In this document: positions 8,278 to 17,415 of the stretch, piece after piece | Layout of the letters: each line of letters starts with the position of its first letter | Position numbering within the stretch: position 1 is the first letter of the stretch | DNA from: Janthinobacterium saanense | GTDB taxonomy: Bacteria; Pseudomonadota; Gammaproteobacteria; Burkholderiales; Burkholderiaceae_D | Reading direction: 5' to 3' | NCBI RefSeq assembly: GCF_014200675.1 | Contig: NZ_JACHCI010000023.1 | Location: forward strand, 1 to 64,000 | DNA: 64,000 nucleotides | Translations under genes and position numbers: made by a program | The notes under the pieces: generated by a model | Database searches by the model: none | Told to the model about the DNA's origin: nothing | What the model saw: the letters and a program-made list of their open reading frames with translations, nothing else

Positions 8278-9159
8278 TTACAGCATGGCTTTCAGCAGAC
8301 GCGCCATTTCCGACGGGTTTTTGGTCACGGTGATGCCGCAAGCTTCCATGATTTCCAGTTTGGCTTGTGCCGTGTCAGCACCGCCAGAGATCAGCGCGCC
8401 GGCGTGGCCCATGCGCTTGCCTGGAGGAGCGGTCACGCCAGCGATGAAGCCAACGACCGGTTTTTTCATGTTGTCTTTGATCCAATAAGCCGCGTTGGCT
8501 TCGTCTGGACCACCGATTTCGCCGATCATGATGACCGCGTCGGTATCTGGATCATCATTGAACATCTTCATGATGTCGATGTGTTTCAGACCGTTGATCG
8601 GGTCGCCGCCGATGCCGACTGCCGACGATTGGCCCAGGCCCAGTGCGGTCAATTGACCGACTGCTTCATAGGTCAGGGTGCCCGAACGCGATACTACGCC
8701 GATGCGGCCTTTTTTATGGATGTGGCCTGGCATGATGCCGATCTTGATTTCGTCCGGGGTGATCAGACCTGGGCAGTTAGGGCCCAGCAGCAGTGTTTTG
8801 CTGCCCGACTTGGCCATACGGTCTTTCAAAGCCATCATGTCACGCACTGGAATGCCTTCGGTGATGCAAATGGCCAGGTCCAGTTCAGCTTCTACAGCTT
8901 CCCAGATCGCCGCTGCCGCGCCTGCTGGCGGTACGTAGATCACGGAAACGTTGGCGCCGGTTTCTTTTTTCGCTTCTGCAACGTTAGCGAAAATAGGAAT
9001 GCCTTCGAAATCTTCGCCGGCTTTCTTCGGGTTCACGCCAGCCACGAAAGCGGCTTTGCCGTTTGCGTAGTCGCGGCAACCGCGGGTGTGGAATTGACCG
9101 GTCTTGCCGGTAATACCTTGGGTAACGACTTTGGTATCTTTATTGATCAGAATGGACAT
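8278..9159 (-). CDS. sucD: Succinyl-CoA synthetase (ADP-forming) subunit alpha
   Basis: A 293-residue subunit, normal length. With SucC it converts succinyl-CoA, phosphate and ADP to succinate, CoA and ATP in the TCA cycle. It has an N-terminal CoA-binding Rossmann domain (TQGITGKTG near 13-21) and a ligase domain with the phosphohistidine loop GHAGALISGG, placing the active-site histidine at His252. It starts 13 bases after the sucC stop in the same operon and is followed by a strong terminator. Confidence 0.98.
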   Translation of the reverse strand: MSILINKDTKVVTQGITGKTGQFHTRGCRDYANGKAAFVAGVNPKKAGEDFEGIPIFANVAEAKKETGANVSVIYVPPAGAAAAIWEAVEAELDLAICITEGIPVRDMMALKDRMAKSGSKTLLLGPNCPGLITPDEIKIGIMPGHIHKKGRIGVVSRSGTLTYEAVGQLTALGLGQSSAVGIGGDPINGLKHIDIMKMFNDDPDTDAVIMIGEIGGPDEANAAYWIKDNMKKPVVGFIAGVTAPPGKRMGHAGALISGGADTAQAKLEIMEACGITVTKNPSEMARLLKAML

Positions 9160-9172
9160 GTTGATTCCTTAA

Positions 9173-10342
9173 TTAAGCTTGACCGGCAGCAGCGGCAACG
9201 ACGCTCTTGGCTGCATCTTCCATGGTGTCGGCTGCGATGATAGGCAGACCGGAATCGGCCAGCATCTTTTTGCCCAGGTCTTCGTTGGTGCCCTTCATGC
9301 GCACCACCAGCGGTACGTTCAGCGAAACGGCTTTCACCGCGGCGATGACGCCTTCAGCGATCACGTCGCAACGCATGATGCCACCGAAAATATTCACCAG
9401 GATGGCTTTCAGGCCTGGGTTTTTCAGCATGATCTTGAACGCTTCGGTTACTTTTTCTGCCGTGGCGCCGCCGCCTACGTCCAGGAAGTTGGCAGGCTCG
9501 CCGCCGAACAGTTTGATGGTGTCCATGGTCGCCATGGCCAGGCCAGCACCGTTGACCAGGCAACCGATGTTGCCGTCGAGCGAAATGTAAGCCAGGTCGA
9601 ATTTCGAGGCTTCGATTTCAGCTGGATCTTCTTCGTCCAGGTCGCGCAGGGCGATGATTTCCGGATGACGGAACAGCGCATTCGGGTCGAAGTTGAACTT
9701 GGCGTCCAGGGCGATGACCTTGCCGCTACCGGTGACGATCAGCGGGTTGATCTCGGCCAGCGAGCAATCGGTTTCCCAGTAGGCTTTGTACAGGCCTTGC
9801 AGGTTGACGCGCGCGTCGGCGATCGAACCGGCAGGCACGCCGATTTTGGTCGCGATGTCGTCTGCCTGGGCATCGGTCAGGCCTACGCTAGGCTCGATGG
9901 TGACATGGTGAATTTTTTCAGGGTGGCTCTCGGCCACTTCTTCGATGTCCATGCCGCCTTCGGACGACGCCATCAGGACGATTTTCTGGGTAACGCGGTC
10001 GGTGACCAGCGAAACGTACAGTTCCTGTTTGATGTCGGCGCCTTCTTCCACCAGCAGGCGGTTGACTTTCTGGCCTTCGGCGCTGGTCTGGTGCGTGATC
10101 AGCTGCATGCCCATGATCTCGTTAGCGTATTGCTGGACCTGTTCGATCGATTTCGCCACTTTCACGCCGCCACCCTTGCCGCGGCCACCTGCGTGGATCT
10201 GTGCCTTGACGACCCACACCGGGCCGCCCAGGGTTTCGGCAGCCTTGACTGCCTCGTCGACGGACATGCACGGAATGCCGCGTGGCACCGTCACTCCGAA
10301 TTGCCGGAGGATTTCTTTGGCTTGATACTCATGGATTTTCAT
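9173..10342 (-). CDS. sucC: Succinyl-CoA synthetase (ADP-forming) subunit beta
   Basis: A 389-residue ATP-grasp subunit of normal length that binds nucleotide and, with SucD, performs substrate-level phosphorylation in the TCA cycle. The N-terminal ATP-grasp fold ([17 protein letters not shown], then [15 protein letters not shown]) and the C-terminal CoA-ligase domain ([16 protein letters not shown]) are intact. AGAAGGGAAGC before the ATG is a plausible ribosome site. It lies 75 bases downstream of the DUF2889 gene on the same strand. Confidence 0.98.
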   Translation of the reverse strand: MKIHEYQAKEILRQFGVTVPRGIPCMSVDEAVKAAETLGGPVWVVKAQIHAGGRGKGGGVKVAKSIEQVQQYANEIMGMQLITHQTSAEGQKVNRLLVEEGADIKQELYVSLVTDRVTQKIVLMASSEGGMDIEEVAESHPEKIHHVTIEPSVGLTDAQADDIATKIGVPAGSIADARVNLQGLYKAYWETDCSLAEINPLIVTGSGKVIALDAKFNFDPNALFRHPEIIALRDLDEEDPAEIEASKFDLAYISLDGNIGCLVNGAGLAMATMDTIKLFGGEPANFLDVGGGATAEKVTEAFKIMLKNPGLKAILVNIFGGIMRCDVIAEGVIAAVKAVSLNVPLVVRMKGTNEDLGKKMLADSGLPIIAADTMEDAAKSVVAAAAGQA

Positions 10343-10417
10343 GCTGGCTTCCCTTCTGATACTGATTTGTAAAAATACGGTTAGTGGTGCAAAAAAACAG
10401 GAAAAACAGCGCCGGGA

Positions 10418-10978
10418 TCACGCTTTGGCTACCCAGCGCGGGTAATACTGTGCAACCGCCCCGCCATCGGTGCGCAGGGCGTGGCACTTGTCGAGTTGAA
10501 ACGGCTTTTCATGCGGCAAATCAGCATTCGCACCGTCACGGGTCGACCAGACATCGCCGGCAAATGCCTGAACCGCCGCAGTCGGCAAGACTTGCGCCAG
10601 TTCGGTCAGATGGGTACAGCCGGCGATTCCCGCCAGGCGCTCTTTCAAGTCGCGGCGGAAATTCTTCAATAGATTCAGACCGATCAGCGCCTGGTAAGCG
10701 GGGCCGATGGTATCGCAAAAGCCGGGATAGGGTACGGAATCGGAGGCAGCTTCAGCCTCGACGATGGTCAGTTCGCGATCAACGGTAATGCGCAAATGGA
10801 GGTCATGCAGGGGGGTACCGGCGGGACGGGGTCCGGAGGCCAGGATAGCGTCGAACGATTTGATGTCGGTGATGCGCGCGTCAATATCCCATAGGCCATC
10901 CGCGCGCGCGTACGCTTGGACGTCGATAACGCGGGAGTGCCGTAGGGCGCGCCGGGAAACGGGAGTTGACAGGGGCAT
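10418..10978 (-). CDS. DUF2889 domain protein
   Basis: A 186-residue protein of the uncharacterised DUF2889 family. Family-like features are the N-terminal pattern RRALRHSRVIDVQAY, the DGLWDIDARITDIK beta segment and a C-terminal Cys/His-containing part (CDTIGPAYQALIGLN, AGCTHLTEL). No signal peptide or membrane segment. The start at 10978 is chosen because homologues begin near this point and the longer reading frame adds unrelated sequence. It lies between the methyltransferase gene and sucC on the same strand; its function is not known. Confidence 0.75.
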   Translation of the reverse strand: MPLSTPVSRRALRHSRVIDVQAYARADGLWDIDARITDIKSFDAILASGPRPAGTPLHDLHLRITVDRELTIVEAEAASDSVPYPGFCDTIGPAYQALIGLNLLKNFRRDLKERLAGIAGCTHLTELAQVLPTAAVQAFAGDVWSTRDGANADLPHEKPFQLDKCHALRTDGGAVAQYYPRWVAKA

Positions 10979-11255
10979 AAGACCGATGCTGCTTGCGCAG
11001 CCAAAATTTAGTAAGCAGCCATGTGCATAAAGCACGCCGTTCGCAGCTTCTACGAACAGCAACCGCACCTGCGGCGCCGCAAAAACCCTAAAAGTGTAGC
11101 ACAGAGCGCGCTAGTTGCGCCGCAACATAATTTTTTATTGCCAGCAATACAAGTCAGCTAATCATCGCTGAAAACGAGAAAATGAATGACATTCATTCGC
11201 AATCGATATAACTTGAAATGGGGCGGCATCACTGCGCTCCCGTGCCTTCCCGAGT

Positions 11256-12794
11256 TCAGCCGATAATGCCGACTGCCTGCAAAACAGGCAGCCCCCGCTC
11301 GGCAAATTGTTGCGCTGCCCGATACAACTCTGCCAGGTTCTCGTCTTCTGTCAGCAAGACCTGGCCATCCTTGGACAGCAGGCGATTCATGCGCTGCAGC
11401 ACGGGCCATACCTCACGCACCCATTCCTCAGGAAGCTGCCACCCCTGCAGTTTTGCTCGCAGGAATAGCTGTTGTAAATGTGGTACAAATATGCCGCCGC
11501 CGGTAACAGGACTGGCCAGCGTATTCAAGTCGACGCGTTCCAGCGCCAGTTCCAGCAGATGGCGATTCAAGCGCTCCGTCTGCGGCCGCGCCGCAGCAAT
11601 TTCGACCTCATCCTGCACGGCATTGACGCTGCCCTTGCTGATCAAAATCATTATGATCTGCAACAAGGCGGCCAGGCTAACCTCCCGCTCAGCCAATGCC
11701 TGCTCCAGCTCGCCAATAGTGCGGACGCGGTGGTCAAACAGCAGGTCGAGTACAGGACCGTAGACAAGCTCATCCATATCGGCGTCACCCAGCACGCCGT
11801 GCACGCTCAGCACGACCTCATCGCGGGGCGTCAGCAGCAGCACGCGCACCGCACGCAAGGCCTTCGCCTGGGCAAATGGCGTCAGCTTGCGGGCGCCCTT
11901 GACCCAGTAATCCTTGCGAAATTGCTGGTTGACCAGAAACGCCCGCGTCGTTTCGCGGAAGATGGGATCGGGAATATCGGCCAGGAATTGCTGATGCTCG
12001 GCCGTCAGATTGAGCATGTCGACATGGTCGGTATAAGTGGCGGACCCGGCAAAATCCAGCTTGGCCTCGACCAGCAGGGCCGCCGCCCTGGAAAACGCCA
12101 TCGGTTGCCAGTCCATATTGAAGTACTCATGCGCAACATAGTTGCGGTCCAGCGCCTTGAGCTTGTCGAAACGGTCGGCCAGCAGCGGGTTGGCCAGCAT
12201 ATAGCGCGGCTGCGTGGCAATCATGCGTTCGACGAAATCGATCGCGCCTTCGATGCGCGATAACACGCCGACGCCGGGCGCAGCCATCACCCGGCTATGT
12301 TCGGAAAGCAAGTCGCGCAGCGGCATCATGGCCGCCCAGCCAGGCTGGGTGTTGTAGCTGATATAGGCAACGCCGCCTACCTTCAGCTTGCGGTGCAGGA
12401 AGTCCACGATCAGCGCGCGGTTTTCCTCCGAGACCCAGCTCCAGATGCCATGCAGGGCGATATAGTCGAAGTCGGGCAAGTCGTCGCGCTGGCAAAACTG
12501 TTCGAACGATTCATCGCTCAACTGCGCGCCGGCGCCGGCGGCGCCAGCCAATTCTTGGGCAAACGCAACCTGGGCCGGATTAAAATCATTGCCAAACCAG
12601 CGCGTACTTGATGCCGCTGCGTGGATATTGACACTCACGCCCTGGCCAAAACCCAGCTCGCACGCCGTGCCGTGCGCTGGCAGAGCCAGGCCGGCCGCCA
12701 GCAGCGGCAATTGCAGACGCAGCGGGTTCAGTTCTTCGTAATAGCCATAGGTGTAGGCGACTTCGGCTACGTAGCCGGCATTCCAGTTGCTCAT
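11256..12794 (-). CDS. Class I methyltransferase with methyltransferase regulatory domain
   Basis: A 512-residue cytoplasmic protein. The N-terminal part (about 40-190) is a Rossmann SAM-dependent methyltransferase with motif I CELGFGQG near 45-52 and FDYIALHGIWSWV as the motif IV region. The central part (about 215-300) matches the methyltransferase regulatory domain of PKMT-like bacterial enzymes. The C-terminal 200 residues are helical and unassigned. Such enzymes have been linked to protein lysine or cell-surface methylation, but the substrate here is unknown. It is a single gene between recX and DUF2889 on the minus strand, about 145 bases downstream of recX. Confidence 0.75.
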   Translation of the reverse strand: MSNWNAGYVAEVAYTYGYYEELNPLRLQLPLLAAGLALPAHGTACELGFGQGVSVNIHAAASSTRWFGNDFNPAQVAFAQELAGAAGAGAQLSDESFEQFCQRDDLPDFDYIALHGIWSWVSEENRALIVDFLHRKLKVGGVAYISYNTQPGWAAMMPLRDLLSEHSRVMAAPGVGVLSRIEGAIDFVERMIATQPRYMLANPLLADRFDKLKALDRNYVAHEYFNMDWQPMAFSRAAALLVEAKLDFAGSATYTDHVDMLNLTAEHQQFLADIPDPIFRETTRAFLVNQQFRKDYWVKGARKLTPFAQAKALRAVRVLLLTPRDEVVLSVHGVLGDADMDELVYGPVLDLLFDHRVRTIGELEQALAEREVSLAALLQIIMILISKGSVNAVQDEVEIAAARPQTERLNRHLLELALERVDLNTLASPVTGGGIFVPHLQQLFLRAKLQGWQLPEEWVREVWPVLQRMNRLLSKDGQVLLTEDENLAELYRAAQQFAERGLPVLQAVGIIG

Positions 12795-12940
12795 CTCGGT
12801 ATCCTGTCATCCTGTTGTGCGCACGGCACATGATCAATGGCACAAGGATAACGTATTGCGAGAGTAGCGCAAGCAGAGAAAAGAAGGCTTTTCAGAGGGG
12901 GAAATGCAAGCGAAGGCGCCAGGCTTGCGTTGACAAAGTC

Positions 12941-13396
12941 TTATTCCTCGTCCGGGTCCAGCCCTTTCAGGGCCACGTGCACGGCCTTTTGTGAGAAGCC
13001 GCGCTGCATCAGGAAACGCATCTGCTTGTTGCGCTGTTCGGCGTCTGATGCCACTTGCCCGAACTTGCGGCGCCACACTTCACAGGCACGCGCAACTTCA
13101 CCCTCGGCCAGGCCGGCCTTCAATTCCTGCAGCGCCTCGCCGCCGATGCCATGGCTTTGCAGCTCGGCCATGATGCGGCTGTTGCCGAAGCGAGCCGAAC
13201 GGCGATGGATCAAGGATTCGGAAAAACGCTCCTGCGACAGCCAGTTGGCTTGTTCCAGGCTGTCGAGCAAGGCTTCCACGTCGTCGCCCTCCTGCGCATG
13301 CCGCTGCAGCTTGCGCCGCAATTCCATGCGGCTATGTTCACGCATCGACAGAAAGCGTAGCGCCCTGCCCTTCAGGCTTAGTTGTACCGCTGCCAT
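12941..13396 (-). CDS. recX: Regulatory protein RecX
   Basis: A 151-residue helical protein of typical RecX length. RecX binds RecA filaments and inhibits strand exchange and co-protease activity. The three-helix repeats are visible ([51 protein letters not shown]). It follows recA on the same strand after 115 bases without an obvious terminator, so the usual recA-recX co-transcription is likely. Confidence 0.93.
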   Translation of the reverse strand: MAAVQLSLKGRALRFLSMREHSRMELRRKLQRHAQEGDDVEALLDSLEQANWLSQERFSESLIHRRSARFGNSRIMAELQSHGIGGEALQELKAGLAEGEVARACEVWRRKFGQVASDAEQRNKQMRFLMQRGFSQKAVHVALKGLDPDEE

Positions 13397-13511
13397 ACCC
13401 TACCTTTTTATCCATACCCGAAACACAATTGCCGCCAGGCGCACGGGCGCAAGGCGGCAATCATTGTAAAACTTTTATGCGGCCAGCTAACACTGGCCAC
13501 AGCGCGACGGC

Positions 13512-14627
13512 TTACTCGGCAGCCTTGGCTTCCATCGCCTTGGCGGCTTTATCGGCCTTGTCCGCCTTATTATCGCCCTTCTCAGCCTTTTCACCCGCCA
13601 GCGGCGGCAGTTCGCGCACGCCCAGCGAAGCGCGTACCTTGTTTTCAATTTCACGCGCCAGCGCCGGACGCTCTTGCAGGAAGGCGCGGGCGTTGTCCTT
13701 GCCCTGACCGATGCGTTCGCCGTTGTAGCTATACCAGGAACCGGATTTTTCCACGATCTTGGCATCCGAACCCAGGTCCAGGATTTCGCCTTCGCGCGAG
13801 GTGCCTGCGCCGTACAGGATGTCGAAATGCGCTTCCTTGAATGGCGGCGCGATCTTGTTCTTGACGACCTTGACCTTGGTTTCGTTACCGATCACTTCAT
13901 CGCCCGATTTGATCGAGCCGGTGCGGCGGATATCGAGGCGCACGGAAGCGTAGAATTTCAGCGCATTACCGCCGGTCGTCGTTTCAGGGCTGCCGAACAT
14001 CACGCCGATCTTCATGCGGATCTGGTTGATGAAGATGACCAGGGTATTGGTGCGGTTGATGGAGCCGGTCAGCTTGCGCAGGGCTTGCGACATCAGACGT
14101 GCTTGCAGACCTGGCAAGGAGTCACCCATGTCGCCTTCGATCTCGGCGCGTGGCGTCAGGGCGGCCACGGAGTCGATCACGACCAGGTCGACGCTGCCCG
14201 AACGCACCAGCGCATCGCAGATTTCCAACGCTTGCTCGCCCGTATCCGGTTGCGAAATCAGCAATTCGTGCAGGTTGACGCCCAGCTTTTGCGCGTAACC
14301 GACGTCCAATGCATGCTCGGCATCGATAAAGGCGCAGGTGCCGCCCAGTTTTTGCATTTCAGCAATGGTTTGCAGGGTCAAGGTGGTTTTACCCGACGAT
14401 TCAGGACCGTAGATTTCCACTACGCGGCCACGCGGCAAGCCGCCTACGCCCAGCGCGATATCGAGGCCGAGCGAACCGGTCGACACGACTTGCACTTCTT
14501 CGATCGCTGCGCTGGCATCCATGCGCATGACCGAACCTTTGCCAAACTGCTTCTCGATCTGTGCCAGTGCGGCGGCGAGCGCCTTGGCTTTTTCCGATGC
14601 GGGTACTACAGCTTTTTTATCGTCCAT
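13512..14627 (-). CDS. recA: Recombinase RecA
   Basis: A 371-residue homologous-recombination ATPase and LexA co-protease. The Walker A loop GPESSGKT is at 74-81, and the signature [14 protein letters not shown] and the DNA-binding loops are intact. The C-terminal tail (about 335-371) is unusually rich in Lys, Ala, Glu and Asp ([19 protein letters not shown]), a variable region in the family. A LexA box lies 79 bases upstream of the start, and an 11-bp sequence is duplicated in the leader. It forms an operon with recX. Confidence 0.99.
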   Translation of the reverse strand: MDDKKAVVPASEKAKALAAALAQIEKQFGKGSVMRMDASAAIEEVQVVSTGSLGLDIALGVGGLPRGRVVEIYGPESSGKTTLTLQTIAEMQKLGGTCAFIDAEHALDVGYAQKLGVNLHELLISQPDTGEQALEICDALVRSGSVDLVVIDSVAALTPRAEIEGDMGDSLPGLQARLMSQALRKLTGSINRTNTLVIFINQIRMKIGVMFGSPETTTGGNALKFYASVRLDIRRTGSIKSGDEVIGNETKVKVVKNKIAPPFKEAHFDILYGAGTSREGEILDLGSDAKIVEKSGSWYSYNGERIGQGKDNARAFLQERPALAREIENKVRASLGVRELPPLAGEKAEKGDNKADKADKAAKAMEAKAAE

Positions 14628-14629
14628 AT

Positions 14630-14651
14630 GTTCTTTCAGCGTTCTTTCAGC
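14630..14651 (-). repeat. Tandem 11-bp duplication in the recA leader
   Basis: GTTCTTTCAGC occurs twice back to back (GCTGAAAGAAC twice on the coding strand), ending two bases before the recA start codon. Each copy includes the purine stretch GAAAGAA, so the duplication repeats the potential ribosome-binding region. Confidence 0.85.
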
Positions 14652-14705
14652 CTGGGCGCGGGGTAAAGTCTCGCGGGCTTGGTTAAATTCTCTAAACAGT
14701 CACTA

Positions 14706-14721
14706 CTGTATAAAAAAACAG
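14706..14721 (-). promoter_or_regulatory. LexA (SOS) box of recA
   Basis: CTGT-N8-ACAG exactly matches the LexA consensus, with an AT-rich centre; on the coding strand it reads CTGTTTTTTTATACAG. A possible promoter, TTGCAT-N17-TACAGT, overlaps it on the minus strand, so LexA binding would block transcription of recA-recX. Confidence 0.9.
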
Positions 14722-14752
14722 TGATCAATGCAAGCGGAACGTGGATTTGTTT

Positions 14753-14815
14753 TGAAACAGATCAATACAGTCCTTGTTTCACACAAATACTCGCCACCTT
14801 GCGGAAAATGAAACA
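14753..14815 (+). promoter_or_regulatory. Three TGAAACA heptamers upstream of the two-component operon
   Basis: TGAAACA occurs at 14753-14759 and 14809-14815, and its complement TGTTTCA at 14775-14781, all within the 150 bases before the response-regulator start. Such repeated half-sites would suit binding by the encoded OmpR-type regulator (autoregulation). This is inferred from spacing and repetition only. Confidence 0.35.
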
Positions 14816-14868
14816 CAATACAATCAAACTTCTCTTTTTCTATTGCTGCAAGCTTAGGAAGTGCGACC

Positions 14869-15591
14869 ATGCGTATTTTACTTGCCGAAGATGACAGCGT
14901 GCTGGCCGATGGCCTGACCCGTTCGCTGCGCCAGTCCGGTTATGCCATCGACTACGTCAAAAACGGGCAGGAAGCCGACACCGCGCTGTCCACCCAGGAA
15001 TTCGACTTGCTGATCCTCGACCTGGGCCTGCCCAAGATGTCGGGCCTGGAAGTGCTGCGCCGCCTGCGCGCCCGCGCCTCGCTGCTGCCCGTGCTGATAC
15101 TCACGGCGGCCGATTCCATCGAACAGCGCGTCAATGGCCTGGACCTGGGCGCCGATGATTATATGGCCAAGCCCTTCGCCCTGTCGGAACTCGAAGCTAG
15201 AGTGCGCGCCCTGACGCGGCGCGGCGCGGGTGGCGGCGCCACCGTCATCAAGCATGGCCCGCTCAGCTACGACCAGGTGGGGCGCAGCGCCTACATCAAC
15301 GAGCAGATGCTGGACCTGTCGGCGCGCGAACTGGGTTTGCTGGAAGTCTTGCTCAACCGCACCGGCCGTTTGGTGTCGAAGGAGCAACTGGTCGACCATC
15401 TGTGCCAGTGGGGCGAGGAAGTATCGAACAATGCCATCGAAGTCTATGTGCACCGGCTGCGCAAGAAGATCGAGGTCGGCGGCGTGCGCATCGCCACCGT
15501 GCGCGGCCTCGGTTACTGCCTGGAAAAATATTCGGAAGCGGCACGCCTGAGCGCTGAAGCAAGCCAGGCCGCTGGCGCCGCCGGCAAGTGA
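14869..15591 (+). CDS. OmpR/TctD-type response regulator
   Basis: A 240-residue regulator: receiver domain (1-120) with phosphoacceptor Asp51 (LILDLGLPKMSG), conserved acidic pair E7-D8-D9 and Lys in AKPF, then a winged-helix DNA-binding domain (about 128-222, EVYVHRLRKKIE). It would control transcription after phosphorylation by the kinase encoded next. AGGAAG precedes the ATG. The stop overlaps the kinase GTG start, so the two are translationally coupled. The nearest families are QseB/PmrA/TctD; the stimulus is unknown, but a sodium/solute symporter follows in the same operon. Confidence 0.9.
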   Translation: MRILLAEDDSVLADGLTRSLRQSGYAIDYVKNGQEADTALSTQEFDLLILDLGLPKMSGLEVLRRLRARASLLPVLILTAADSIEQRVNGLDLGADDYMAKPFALSELEARVRALTRRGAGGGATVIKHGPLSYDQVGRSAYINEQMLDLSARELGLLEVLLNRTGRLVSKEQLVDHLCQWGEEVSNNAIEVYVHRLRKKIEVGGVRIATVRGLGYCLEKYSEAARLSAEASQAAGAAGK

Positions 15592-17126
15592 AACCGCGCG
15601 AGGCGCCCAACGACGAGGCCGCGCAAGACGATTGGTTCGAGCCGCCGCCCAGCGAGCAGGACGACACCATCCAGCATTCGCTGTTTGGCGAAATCCTCGA
15701 CTGGATGCTGGCGCCCTTGCTGCTGCTGTGGCCGATGAGCATCGCCATCACCTATCTGGTGGCCAAGGGCATCGCCAACCAGCCCTTCGACCATGCGCTG
15801 GAAGACAGCGTCACCATGCTGACGCAGCAAGTCAAGCAGCCAGGCGGCCAGTATTTCAGCCAGCAGCCTGAACGGACCGGGCGCACGGCGCGCGACTTTT
15901 TGCGCGGTGACGATATCGATACCGTGTATTACCTGATCGTCGGCCAGGATGGCGGCTACGTCGCAGGCGACCGCGACTTGCCACCGCCGCTGGACCCGGA
16001 ACGCTATCGCAGCGGCGTGGTGCTGTTCCGCAGCGACACCATCCATGGCACGCCCGTGCGCGTGGCGTTTTCCTACCTCGACATGCCCGCCAGCGCCAGC
16101 GGCGAGGAGCCGCGCCGCGCCCTGGTGCAAGTGGCCGAAACACTGGAGAAGCGCGCCCAGCTGGCCAATGAGATCATCAAGGGCGTGATCTTGCCGCAAT
16201 TCATTATCTTGCCCATCGTGCTGGCCCTGGTCTGGTTTGCGCTGGCGCGCGGTCTGTCGCCGCTGGCGCAATTGCAGGAGCGCATACGTGCGCGGCCGCC
16301 CGATGACCTGAGTCCCATCGAAACGGACCAGGTGCCTGAAGAAATCACGCCACTGGTCGGTTCGCTCAATGACATGCTGGCGCGGTTGTCGCTGTCGATC
16401 GACATGCAGAAGCGCTTTATTGCCGACGCGGCGCATCAGATGAAAACGCCGCTGGCCGGTATGCGCATGCAGTCCGAGCTGGCCTTGCGCCAGACCGACC
16501 ACAATGAGATACACCGCTCATTGATGCAGCTGGCCAAGAGTTCGGAATCGGCCACGCGGCTGGTGAACCAGTTGCTGGCCCTGGCGCGCGCGGAAAACCA
16601 GCCCCAGGCAGGCACGGCGTTCCAGCCTATCGACTTGAACGAACTGGCGCGCGGCGTGGTGCATGACTGGGTGCAAACCTCGTTCGCCCAGCAGATCGAC
16701 CTGGGCTTCGAGCAGCCGCCGTATCCCATCATGATTTCCGGCAACGCGATGATGCTGCGCGAACTGCTGGGCAACCTGATCGATAATGCCCTGCGCTACA
16801 CGCCCTCGGGCGGCAGCGTCACGGTGCGCGTGCGCAGCACCCTGGACCTGGCGATCCTGGAAGTGGAAGACACGGGCCCCGGCATACCGCAAGCGGAGCG
16901 CCTGCATGTGTTTGAGCGCTTTTACCGCATTCTTGGCAGCAATGCCGACGGTAGCGGACTGGGCCTGGCCATCGTGCGCGAAATTGCCCAGCAACACGGC
17001 GCCGAAGTCGACATCTTCAATAACCCGCGCGCGCAATCGCCCAAGCTGCCCGGCACCTTGTTACGCCTGAGTATAGCCCTGCTGCTGCCGGACGCGCCCG
17101 AACCGGATGACATCAGCTATGGATAA
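15588..17126 (+). CDS. Sensor histidine kinase, TctE/2CSK type
   Basis: A 512-residue membrane kinase starting with GTG inside the regulator stop (GTGA overlap). Hydrophobic segments at about 38-62 and 198-220 bracket a periplasmic sensor of the two-component-sensor N-terminal type. A linker follows, then the HisKA domain with His283 (FIADAAHQMKTPLAG) and an ATPase domain with N, G1 and G2 boxes (LIDNALRYTP, DTGPGIP, GSGLGLAIV). It phosphorylates the preceding regulator. The 3' end overlaps the DUF4212 gene. Kinases of this class often sense carboxylates; the ligand here is not known. Confidence 0.92.
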   Translation: MKPREAPNDEAAQDDWFEPPPSEQDDTIQHSLFGEILDWMLAPLLLLWPMSIAITYLVAKGIANQPFDHALEDSVTMLTQQVKQPGGQYFSQQPERTGRTARDFLRGDDIDTVYYLIVGQDGGYVAGDRDLPPPLDPERYRSGVVLFRSDTIHGTPVRVAFSYLDMPASASGEEPRRALVQVAETLEKRAQLANEIIKGVILPQFIILPIVLALVWFALARGLSPLAQLQERIRARPPDDLSPIETDQVPEEITPLVGSLNDMLARLSLSIDMQKRFIADAAHQMKTPLAGMRMQSELALRQTDHNEIHRSLMQLAKSSESATRLVNQLLALARAENQPQAGTAFQPIDLNELARGVVHDWVQTSFAQQIDLGFEQPPYPIMISGNAMMLRELLGNLIDNALRYTPSGGSVTVRVRSTLDLAILEVEDTGPGIPQAERLHVFERFYRILGSNADGSGLGLAIVREIAQQHGAEVDIFNNPRAQSPKLPGTLLRLSIALLLPDAPEPDDISYG

Positions 17127-17415
17127 GCCGACCGATCACGCCGCCCTGCTGGCGCGCCGCGCCGCGCACTGGCGCAAGACACAGCGATTGACGCTCATCC
17201 TGCTGCTGGCCTGGCTGCTGACGGGCTTTTTGACCGTGTTTTATGCGCGCGAACTGCTGCATTTGAATCTGTTCGGCTGGCCCTTGCCGTTTTATATGGC
17301 AGCCCAGGGCGCCTCGCTGGTGTACCTGGCCATCATCGGCGTGTATGCCTGGACCATGCGCCGCCTGGACCGCGAATTTCATCAGGCACAACATGCTGCC
17401 GGGAAACAGCCATGA
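17119..17415 (+). CDS. DUF4212 small subunit of a sodium/solute symporter
   Basis: A 98-residue protein with two membrane segments (about 20-42 and 56-78) and charged ends, typical of DUF4212 partners encoded beside VC_2705-type symporters. The start at 17119 overlaps the kinase stop; an ATG four codons earlier (17107) is also in frame. Its stop shares ATGA with the symporter start, so the two are translationally coupled. It probably forms a complex with the symporter in the inner membrane. Confidence 0.85.
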   Translation: MDKPTDHAALLARRAAHWRKTQRLTLILLLAWLLTGFLTVFYARELLHLNLFGWPLPFYMAAQGASLVYLAIIGVYAWTMRRLDREFHQAQHAAGKQP

